Part shown: positions 57,171-64,000 of the stretch, in pieces | Position numbering within the stretch: the first letter of the stretch is position 1 | Layout of the letters: each line of letters starts with the position of its first letter | NCBI GenBank assembly: GCA_905182035.1 | Contig: CAJIZL010000011.1 | Coordinates: 62,001 to 126,000 of the forward strand | Direction: 5' to 3' | DNA from: Oceanospirillaceae bacterium ASP10-02a | Lineage (GTDB): Bacteria; Pseudomonadota; Gammaproteobacteria; Pseudomonadales; Balneatricaceae | DNA: 64,000 bases | Made by a program: the position numbers and the translations under genes | The notes under the pieces: generated by a model | Seen by the model: only the letters and a program-made list of their open reading frames with translations | Database searches by the model: none | What the model was told of the DNA's origin: nothing

Positions 57171-57988
57171 GCAAGCATCTGCCGTTGATGATTATGGTGG
57201 CACCCAACGGTGCCAGACGTAATGAGAAAGATCATCATGGTTTGCCCATGACTATAGAGCAAACAGTTATTGCAGCTTTAGCATGTCAGCAAGCAGGGGC
57301 CTGTATATTGCACGCCCATATTCGAGATAAGCAAGGTAAGCACAGCTTGGATGCCTTCATTTATGAAGAATTGTTAGCTGAAATGTCAAATCAAGTGCCA
57401 GACATGTTAGTGCAAATTACTACGGAAGCGGTAGGCCAATATAGTACCCAGCAGCAAATGGACCTAGTGACAAAACTGCGCCCCAAGATGGCTAGTGTGG
57501 CGTTACGTGAGTTGGTGCCCACTGTTGCAAGCGAAGTTGGGGCCAAGCATTTTTTTAGCTGGGCTAACGAGGCCCAAGTTCAGCTGCAGGTTATTCTTTA
57601 TGATGCTGCAGACTTAAAGCGCCTCAATGAATTACAAAAAGCTGGCGTGTTGCCTGGAAAAAAAGCCTGTGTACTATACGTGTTGGGCCGGTATCGAGAA
57701 AATTTACAGGCCCAGCCCTCAGACTTAGATGAATTCATGAAGCCCAAAAGCCAATCTCCATGGTTTGCCTGTGCTTTTGGTCAGAACGAGCATGCCTGCA
57801 TAACTAATGCGATCGATATTGGCGGTCATGCAAGGGTTGGGTTTGAAAACAATTTGTGGCTGCCATCTGGTGAACTTGCTGCCAATAATCACACTTTAGT
57901 TGCTCAAGTTGCAAGCTATGCCCAAATTCAGGGTCGCAGTCTAGCTAGCGCGCAGGAAGCAAAGCTAATGCTTGGTGTGAGGGAGTAG
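57167..57988 (+). CDS. BKACE family enzyme (beta-keto acid cleavage, DUF849)
   Basis: 273 residues, starting at TTG in a TTGA overlap with the aminotransferase stop. BKACE enzymes use zinc to cleave a beta-keto acid plus acetyl-CoA into acetoacetate and a new acyl-CoA (Kce of lysine fermentation is the founding case). Seen are MIMVAPNGARRNEKDHHG near 8-25, zinc ligands in ACILHAHIRDKQGK (His near 49 and 51), TEAVGQYS near 86, and the Glu in ARVGFENNLWLPSGE near 224-238. The last gene of the TRAP operon; no CoA ligase or thiolase is next to it. Confidence 0.88.
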   Translation: MSKHLPLMIMVAPNGARRNEKDHHGLPMTIEQTVIAALACQQAGACILHAHIRDKQGKHSLDAFIYEELLAEMSNQVPDMLVQITTEAVGQYSTQQQMDLVTKLRPKMASVALRELVPTVASEVGAKHFFSWANEAQVQLQVILYDAADLKRLNELQKAGVLPGKKACVLYVLGRYRENLQAQPSDLDEFMKPKSQSPWFACAFGQNEHACITNAIDIGGHARVGFENNLWLPSGELAANNHTLVAQVASYAQIQGRSLASAQEAKLMLGVRE

Positions 57989-58891
57989 TTATACTCGCTC
58001 ACTGTTTGAGGCTCTTGCCTTAACTGAACCTAGCATCACTAACACCCCAGAACCCACTACTAGAGCCATACCCAACATGGCCTCTGAAGTGACCAATTCA
58101 TCCCACAGGAGCCAGCCCAATAAACTGGCAAAAATCACAGAACCATAGGTAAAGGGACCTAATTGTCCCGCAGCTGCGTACCGATAACCCTTGCTCAAGA
58201 GTAATTGCGCCAGGGTCGCAAATCCTGCCATTAACGCCATGCCAGCCAACAACCACAGGCTGGGTGTATTCCATACCAATAAAGCGGGTACTAAGGAAAA
58301 TAAGGTGTTGAATAGGGATAAGTAAAACACAATCACGATACTGCTTTCGGTCATGGTTAATTTGCGCACTACTACTTTAGCAGTGGCCCCTAATAAAGCA
58401 CCCAAAATAGCCAGTAAAGCCACCCAAGGTATTTCAGTTTGTTTTTCGGGATTAAGGATGATCCAAACACCAATAAAACCGACTAGGATGGCCATTATGG
58501 TCCAGCTAGTAATGCGTTCTTTAAGCCAGATAAAGCCCACGATGGGGATAAAAAAGGGAGCTGTTTGTTTAAGTACGGCTGCTTGGGCTAACGGCAAATG
58601 TCCCCAAGAGTAAAACAGGCAATACATGGCCACGATACCAATAAGGGAGCGAGTTAAGTGCAAGGGTAGGTGCTGGGTTGCTATTGAGCGCTGACCGTTA
58701 TGCAAAAGCCACGGTACAAAGAACATTAAACCCATAGCATTACGCGCCAATACCAAAATCTCTGTAGGTACCTGTCTTGTGAGTTCATGAATCATTACAC
58801 CTGTGAGAACTAATGCAAGCTCTGAAAGCAGTATTAGCAGGGCGCCTTTGTGAAGGTTAGACAGGAGCATACTGATGTGGCTCATCGCCAT
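57989..58891 (-). CDS. EamA/DMT-family transporter
   Basis: A 300-residue, ten-segment carrier with two EamA repeats, first repeat ending in FFIPIVGFIWLKERITSW, second in ASLLGWLLWDELVTSEAMLG. Converges with the BKACE gene with no bases between. It looks similar in type to the other two DMT genes of the region but not nearly identical. Substrate unknown; amino-acid or S-adenosylmethionine-like metabolites are typical. Confidence 0.85.
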   Translation of the reverse strand: MAMSHISMLLSNLHKGALLILLSELALVLTGVMIHELTRQVPTEILVLARNAMGLMFFVPWLLHNGQRSIATQHLPLHLTRSLIGIVAMYCLFYSWGHLPLAQAAVLKQTAPFFIPIVGFIWLKERITSWTIMAILVGFIGVWIILNPEKQTEIPWVALLAILGALLGATAKVVVRKLTMTESSIVIVFYLSLFNTLFSLVPALLVWNTPSLWLLAGMALMAGFATLAQLLLSKGYRYAAAGQLGPFTYGSVIFASLLGWLLWDELVTSEAMLGMALVVGSGVLVMLGSVKARASNSERV

Positions 58892-58969
58892 TAATTAATT
58901 CTAGGCTGGTGAGTGCCTTTATATTATTGAAATTAATTATCATTATCGAAGAAGTCTCAATGTTGCTGA

Positions 58970-59845
58970 TTAATGCACTACCCTATAACGTTGTTCTCTA
59001 AACAAAACATAAAGTCCAGCCATAACGATAATGGCTGAACCCAGCAGCATGTATTGATCTACTTCTTCATGCAGTATAAACACACCCACCATCATGCCGA
59101 ATAATAGACGCGTATAGCGTAATGGGCTAATGACAGATATTTCGCCCAAACGCATTGCTTTAGTTGTGTAATAACTGCCAGATGAGGCTAATAAAATCAT
59201 CGCCAGTAAATAACCTGCTGCCTCCAATGAAGGCATTTTAGCCCCCCCAAACCACATCATTACCAAACCGATAACCACAAATGTCATAGCCCCATAGAGG
59301 GCTAACATTGAAGCAGAAATTGAACTGGGTGATAAGTGTGAACCTACATCGCGCATAGACAGTCCGATCACTGCCAGCACTGCGTAGAGAGAAAATACAT
59401 CAAAGCTGTCTGCGCCAGGTTGAATGATAAGCAATACCCCAGCAAACCCAACAACCACTGCCAAAAGGTGGCGCATGCCCACTTTTTCGCCCAAAAATAG
59501 AAATGATATTAAAGTCATCAATAAAGGCAGGGTTTGTAAAATGGCCGCTACAGAAGTGAAGGCGGAGTTTATCAATGCTAGAAAAATGAAGATTACAGCA
59601 ACGGCTTCACCCACAGTTCGCAATAGCACTGCGGGTATAAAAAATACGCGGGTTAGAACTTTTTCTTGTTTACGGCTAACGATAGACCAAAACAGGGCGC
59701 AGCAACCCAATCCCAGAATGAACATCACCTGCCCTGTGGGTAGTAGTTCACAAGCCCATTTTAAGGCTAAGTCGGCTAGACAGAATGATGCCATGGATAG
59801 GGTCATGTAAAACATGCCGGTGAGATTTTCTGATTTGCTAGGCAT
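58970..59845 (-). CDS. EamA/DMT-family transporter
   Basis: 291 residues from the ATG at 59845 (MPSKSENLTGMFYMTLSMAS); the frame extends 20 residues further upstream without support. Ten hydrophobic segments; LISFLFLGEKVGMRHLLAVV near 114 and MMVGVFILHEEVDQYMLLGS near 252 end the two repeats. It lies between another DMT gene and a GcvA-like regulator, all on the minus strand. Confidence 0.85.
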   Translation of the reverse strand: MPSKSENLTGMFYMTLSMASFCLADLALKWACELLPTGQVMFILGLGCCALFWSIVSRKQEKVLTRVFFIPAVLLRTVGEAVAVIFIFLALINSAFTSVAAILQTLPLLMTLISFLFLGEKVGMRHLLAVVVGFAGVLLIIQPGADSFDVFSLYAVLAVIGLSMRDVGSHLSPSSISASMLALYGAMTFVVIGLVMMWFGGAKMPSLEAAGYLLAMILLASSGSYYTTKAMRLGEISVISPLRYTRLLFGMMVGVFILHEEVDQYMLLGSAIIVMAGLYVLFREQRYRVVH

Positions 59846-59908
59846 ATGACAAACTATGATGGGAAAACGATCGCTCACTATAGCTAGTTTTCTGACTGAT
59901 AACACTAG

Positions 59909-60799
59909 TTAAAATGAGTCTGCGAAAGTTTGTAACCACCGCATTAACAACTGCACTTGTGGATGACTTGAGTGGGGGGTAATAACATAACCATATCCTT
60001 GCAATTGGTGAGTGCTCACGGAGATTAGGCTGTGATTGTTAATCTCTGTTTGCATTAAGGCATCTGCCAGCATAATACCTTGGCCATCAATGGCGGCTTG
60101 TACCCGCACATTGGCATCTTCGATCATGTGGTGGGGGTTGGCTAAGGGCTGTCCTTGGCACCAGAGTTGCCATAAGTCTAAATCCCTCTCTTCACATAAC
60201 AAAGGGATGCTGAGCCAGGGTGCTTGGCCAAGATTTGCTGGCGCATCCAAACCCCCCGCCAACAATTGGTATCGTTGGATTAAGCTTGGGCTGGCTACAG
60301 CAAACATTGGCATAGGTAAATGGATGCCAGTGTCATTGTTTAAGCTGCCCCCACACTCTTGCCAACGAATACTAATATCCACTCCTTGGTTGCTAAAATG
60401 GGGCTGATTAATGGCGTGCTGAATGATCACATTAATGCTGGGGTGCTGCGCACAAAAACTGGCCAATTTTGGGGAAAGCCAGCGCAACGCAACATAGCTA
60501 GTCACCGCAATGACCAAATTTTGTTGATGTTGTTGGTTTAGCAGGCGTATTTGATTGGACAAGTCTGCAAATACTTTTTGGGTGGTTTGGTAAAACATTT
60601 GGCCAGCATCGGTAAGTAAAATCTGGCGCGTTGTTCGTTTAAATAATGGGTGCCCAAGGTGTTGCTCTAAGCGTTTAATTTGGTAGCTTACTGCACCTTT
60701 AGTGAGGCACAGTTCATCGGCTGCTAAGGTAATGCTTAAGCGCCTTGCGGCAGCTTCAAAAGCTTTTAACGAATCCAGAGGGGGGAGGGAATGTTTCAT
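59909..60799 (-). CDS. LysR-type regulator, GcvA-like
   Basis: 296 residues from the ATG at 60799 (MKHSLPPLDSLKAFEAAARR), which matches GcvA-type proteins; a longer frame of 31 residues has no support. HTH with LSITLAADELCLTKGAVSYQ then IKRLEQHLGHPLFKR. GcvA-like regulators often control glycine-cleavage or beta-lactamase-type genes. The divergent neighbour is the DMGDH-like flavoprotein with a GcvT domain, so control of that gene in response to a methylated glycine is the likely role. Confidence 0.85.
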   Translation of the reverse strand: MKHSLPPLDSLKAFEAAARRLSITLAADELCLTKGAVSYQIKRLEQHLGHPLFKRTTRQILLTDAGQMFYQTTQKVFADLSNQIRLLNQQHQQNLVIAVTSYVALRWLSPKLASFCAQHPSINVIIQHAINQPHFSNQGVDISIRWQECGGSLNNDTGIHLPMPMFAVASPSLIQRYQLLAGGLDAPANLGQAPWLSIPLLCEERDLDLWQLWCQGQPLANPHHMIEDANVRVQAAIDGQGIMLADALMQTEINNHSLISVSTHQLQGYGYVITPHSSHPQVQLLMRWLQTFADSF

Positions 60800-60931
60800 T
60801 AGCCTATTGTTGAATATTTTTGAACCATAATGCAATAGTTTTTGCTTGTCTGATGCCTTTTGGGTGAGTAAATTGGGGTTATATTCAAGCAAAGTACTGA
60901 TGTAGTCAGGCTATTTTTTTGGGGTTGAAGT

Positions 60932-63385
60932 ATGAGCGAACGGGTAGATTCTCACGCGCGCGTGGTGGTGATTGGTGGCGGTATTGCCGGTGCATCAGTA
61001 TTTTATCATTTGGCTATAGATCACGGCTGGACCGATATTGTGTTAGTTGAACGGGATGAGCTTACCTCTGGCTCCACTTGGCATGCGGCAGCACAAGTGA
61101 CCCAATTTGGTGCTAATCAAACTGCTATTGCCCTTAAGCGCCACAGTATTCAACTGTATAAACAGTTAGCAGATGATGTGGACTTTCCGTTTTCCTACCA
61201 TATTACTGGTGGCATGCGCCTTGCGAACACAGCCGCTCAAGTTGATACCTACCAGCACATGGTGGGTATGGCTAATGGCATGGGTGCCGACATGGAATTT
61301 ATTGACCCAGCCGAAGTCGCTAGGCGCCATCCGCTATTAAACCCAGATGGGTTGCTAGGTGCTTGGTGGGACCCGTTAGATGGTGACATCGACCCAGCCG
61401 GTATTACCTTTGCCATGGTGCGTAAAGCCAGAGAAGCGGGGGCTAAGGTGTATCGTTTTAATCCTGTAGAAAACATTACCCGTAAAGCTAATGGCGAGTT
61501 CATTGTGCATACCCTCAAAGGCGACATTACCTGCGAAAAAGTGGTCAATGCCACTGGCTACCGTGTAAATGAAGTAGGCAACATGTTGGGCGTTCAGCAT
61601 CCAGTAACCTCCATGGAACACATGTATTTTCTTACGGAGCCCATGGTAGAACTTGAGGCTTTGGATTTTAGGGTGCCGATTATCCGTGACCCACGGGATG
61701 ATTTTTATTGCCGGCAAGAAAAAAAGGGGTTATTGGTTGGGGTCTATGAACAAGGCTGTAAAACCTTTGGTATGGATGGTATCAGCCCAGACTTTACTAA
61801 GGCCCTTTGTGTAGATGATTTAGATCGGTGTTTAGACAATATGGAGGGTATTTTTGAATGTTTACCAGCCTTAAAAAATGTAGGTATTCACACCATTATT
61901 AATGGCCCTATTACCTATACGATTGATGGCGCCCCACTAATCGGGCCTATTCCTGGCATTGAAAATGCTTATTGTGCCATTGGCCTGCGTGCTGGTATCG
62001 GTGAAAGTGGTGGCCATGGCAAGATTTTGGCAGAGATTATTGTGTCAGGTCAGTCAGAGTGGGATTCTTGGTACACAGACCCACGCCGATTTACTGAATA
62101 CGCGAATACTGAACACACGTGTCTTAAAGCCATAGAAGACTACCAAAATGAGTTTCACTATCACATGCCCCATGAGCAACGCCCAGCAGCGCGGTTAGCT
62201 CGTACAACACCACTCTACAGTGTGTTAGATCAAGTAGGAGCAGTGTGGGGCACAGTAAATGGTTGGGAACGAGTGTTGATGTTCAAACCAACGGCAGATT
62301 TTGAAGAAACAGCAACGTATTGCTTTAATGAATCTCATCCCATAGTAGCGCAAGAAATCGCCGCCCTTCAGAAAGACGTGGGCGTAATGGAAGTGTCTGG
62401 CTTTAACCGCTATGAACTTAAGGGTGAAGGTGTAGAAGAGTGGCTAGATCATTTGGCGTGTGGTGGCATACCGGAAAATGTGGGTCAGGTACGCTTGTGC
62501 TATCTACTCAATCATAATGGCCATATGTTGTGCGAGGCAACCCTTGCTAAGTTAGGTGACAACCACTTCTGGTATGGGTCTGCAGCAGCTGCAGAATGGC
62601 ATGATAGGGACTATTTATCTACCAGTATGCCAGCCACTGTGAGTCTCAAAGAGATGGCCAACAGCCACACTATTTTGGTTTTGGCGGGCCCTAAATCCCG
62701 CGACTTACTGCAATCATTATCGCCTCGTTGTGATTGGAGTGCACAAACCTTTGGTTGGATGCAGGTGCGTTCTATGGGTATTGGTCATGCCCAAGTGCAG
62801 GCCATGAGTGTTAGTTTTTCAGGTGAGCTAGCCTACGAATTACATGTGCCTAATGAGCAGCTGTATTTGGTTTGGCAGCTACTAAAAAGTGCTGGAGAAG
62901 CCTTTAATTTAAGTAGGTTTGGCCTCTATGCTTCGGAATCCATGCGTTTGGAAAAAGGTTATTTACACTGGAAGGCAGATATCATTGATGAATTTAATCC
63001 GATGGAGGCTGGCTTAGACCGTTTTGTTCAGCTCAATAAATCTGACTTTGTTGGCAAACAGGCGCTGATTAAAGCCCTTACCAAAGGCTGTTCTAAAAAA
63101 TTAGTTACTTTGGAAGTGGCATGTGAGACCGCACCTGCCCACGGAGGCGATCCTGTATTTTACCAGGGTAAGCAGGTAGGTGTAGTCACCTCTGGTGGTT
63201 ATGGCCACAGAGTTGACAAAAACCTCGCCTATGCCTATGTAGAAGCTGAATTCGCGCAGGCAGGTCAGTTATTTACGGTACGTATTATTGGCACATATCG
63301 AGATGCGCAGGTGATTGAACGCTGTTTATATGATCCAGAGAATCTTAAACCACGCAATAAAGAGCTGGAGGTGACCGGTGGCTAG
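60932..63385 (+). CDS. Dimethylglycine/sarcosine dehydrogenase-like flavoprotein with GcvT domain
   Basis: 817 residues. N-terminal FAD domain: VVVIGGGIAGASVFYHLAID near 10 and VERDELTSGSTWHAAAQVTQ near 39, where the His after Trp is the site of covalent FAD in mammalian DMGDH. From about 430 comes a GcvT-like folate domain with ALAGPKSRDLLQ-type and GELAYELHVPNEQL motifs and the C-terminal GcvT barrel (VGVVTSGGYGHRVDKNLAYA near 747). It would demethylate dimethylglycine, sarcosine or a related N-methyl compound, passing the one-carbon unit to tetrahydrofolate. It overlaps the MttB-family gene by 8 bases. Confidence 0.88.
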   Translation: MSERVDSHARVVVIGGGIAGASVFYHLAIDHGWTDIVLVERDELTSGSTWHAAAQVTQFGANQTAIALKRHSIQLYKQLADDVDFPFSYHITGGMRLANTAAQVDTYQHMVGMANGMGADMEFIDPAEVARRHPLLNPDGLLGAWWDPLDGDIDPAGITFAMVRKAREAGAKVYRFNPVENITRKANGEFIVHTLKGDITCEKVVNATGYRVNEVGNMLGVQHPVTSMEHMYFLTEPMVELEALDFRVPIIRDPRDDFYCRQEKKGLLVGVYEQGCKTFGMDGISPDFTKALCVDDLDRCLDNMEGIFECLPALKNVGIHTIINGPITYTIDGAPLIGPIPGIENAYCAIGLRAGIGESGGHGKILAEIIVSGQSEWDSWYTDPRRFTEYANTEHTCLKAIEDYQNEFHYHMPHEQRPAARLARTTPLYSVLDQVGAVWGTVNGWERVLMFKPTADFEETATYCFNESHPIVAQEIAALQKDVGVMEVSGFNRYELKGEGVEEWLDHLACGGIPENVGQVRLCYLLNHNGHMLCEATLAKLGDNHFWYGSAAAAEWHDRDYLSTSMPATVSLKEMANSHTILVLAGPKSRDLLQSLSPRCDWSAQTFGWMQVRSMGIGHAQVQAMSVSFSGELAYELHVPNEQLYLVWQLLKSAGEAFNLSRFGLYASESMRLEKGYLHWKADIIDEFNPMEAGLDRFVQLNKSDFVGKQALIKALTKGCSKKLVTLEVACETAPAHGGDPVFYQGKQVGVVTSGGYGHRVDKNLAYAYVEAEFAQAGQLFTVRIIGTYRDAQVIERCLYDPENLKPRNKELEVTGG

Positions 63386-64000
63386 ACGACCTTCTGCACG
63401 AGCTGCAAAACATGCTCAACGGGCTAGACCTCCAGTTACCAACCCATGTGCACCAGGGCAATCTGGCGGACAGTATCAACCCTTAACGCCAGCTCAAGTG
63501 CGACGTATTTATGCTGAGTCTTTGCGTATTTTAGATGAAATTGGTATGGCTGATGTGCCCCCTGTGCTGCTTGAAAAGGCTTTAGACTATGGTGCAAAGT
63601 TAAATGATGGGGGCAGGTTATGCTATCCCCCCGCCATGGTTGAGAAGATCATTGCTGGTGCCTGCAAACAATTCACCTTTTATGGTCGCGACCCAAAGCA
63701 CGACATTGAGGTAGGTGGTGATAAAGTGTACTTTGGCACCGGTGGTGCTGCGGTGCAAACCCTTGATCTGCACAGTGGTCAGTACAGGCCGTCTACCTTA
63801 ACCGACCTGCATGACTTTACTCGCTTAGTAGATCAGTTACCTAATGTTGCGTGGTTTACTCGCTGTTGTGTGGCCACTGACGTGCCAGACTTATACGAGT
63901 TAGACATCAATACGGCTTATGCGTTATTAAAAGGTACGACCAAGCCTGTGGCTACAAGCTTTACGCTGCCAGAACACGTGGCGCCTATTATTAAAATGTT
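63378..64000 (+). CDS. Trimethylamine methyltransferase (MttB) family protein, 5' part
   Basis: 207 complete codons from a GTG at 63378, open to the window end, so the C-terminus is missing. The MttB-family start is ARRPSARAAKHAQRARPP, and YFGTGGAAVQTLDLHSGQYR with STLTDLHDFTRLVDQLPNV is the conserved barrel entrance. The family moves methyl groups from trimethylamine, glycine betaine or similar compounds to a corrinoid protein. The pyrrolysine position of true MttB lies beyond the window, so the sub-type is undecided. Translational coupling to the DMGDH-like gene suggests one betaine-to-glycine demethylation route. Confidence 0.88.
   Translation, partial: MARRPSARAAKHAQRARPPVTNPCAPGQSGGQYQPLTPAQVRRIYAESLRILDEIGMADVPPVLLEKALDYGAKLNDGGRLCYPPAMVEKIIAGACKQFTFYGRDPKHDIEVGGDKVYFGTGGAAVQTLDLHSGQYRPSTLTDLHDFTRLVDQLPNVAWFTRCCVATDVPDLYELDINTAYALLKGTTKPVATSFTLPEHVAPIIKM

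Overview
The window looks like a chromosomal segment of a moderate-GC, probably marine gammaproteobacterium. The housekeeping gene orders hflC-yjeT-hisZ-purA-rnr-rlmB, rpsF-rpsR-DUF2232-rplI-dnaB, rpsP-rimM-trmD-rplS and xerD-dsbC-...-hom-thrC-recJ are typical of the Pseudomonadales/Oceanospirillales side of the class. A DMSP-lyase-like cupin, TRAP transport and betaine/methylamine genes fit a marine osmolyte-using lifestyle. I saw no tRNA, rRNA, CRISPR array, phage or insertion sequence.

Layout. 1-6.7 kb: hflC (cut by the window edge), yjeT, hisZ, purA, rnr, rlmB. 6.7-9.1 kb, minus strand: membrane J-domain protein, MATE exporter, YtoQ-like protein. 9.4-13.9 kb: ribosomal/replication operon. 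Its S6 gene has a repetitive tail interrupted by an in-frame stop, and a REP-like palindrome follows rplI. 14.2-16.7 kb, minus: thioesterase, bioA, trmO. 16.8-18.4 kb: small unknown protein and a DAO-family amine oxidase. 18.4-21.9 kb, minus: two glycosyltransferases, one fused to HEAT repeats. 22.3-24.7 kb: a small unknown ORF, then rpsP-rimM-trmD-rplS. 24.9-31.9 kb: xerD, dsbC, an ElyC/YdcF-like protein, hom, thrC, recJ. 31.9-33.3 kb, minus: DUF1289 protein and an EEP-family nuclease/phosphatase.

From 33 kb the content becomes catabolic. betBA (choline to glycine betaine) has a clear promoter and a palindrome that fits a BetI operator. betI itself lies 4 kb away, on the other strand, behind an SMR transporter. 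Between them are a GT2-ChbG/YdjC fusion gene and a 52-codon relic of a flavin amine oxidase. A ModF-like ABC ATPase, divergent ilvC/ilvY, a threonine-aldolase-like enzyme, a DMSP-lyase-like cupin, an MFS carrier, an MDR reductase and an enolase-superfamily enzyme related to betaine epimerases follow.

The most interesting block is 49-58 kb. It holds a DMT transporter, an amidase and an RpiR regulator on the minus strand. Divergent from these is a tight operon of TAXI binding protein, fused TRAP permease, class III aminotransferase and BKACE enzyme. I infer an import-transamination-cleavage route for an unidentified beta-amino acid (or amide-masked precursor), controlled by the RpiR protein through a palindrome around the operon promoter. 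At the right edge a GcvA-like LysR regulator faces a dimethylglycine/sarcosine-dehydrogenase-like flavoprotein. That gene overlaps an MttB-family corrinoid methyltransferase gene cut by the window end, which suggests methylamine or betaine demethylation.
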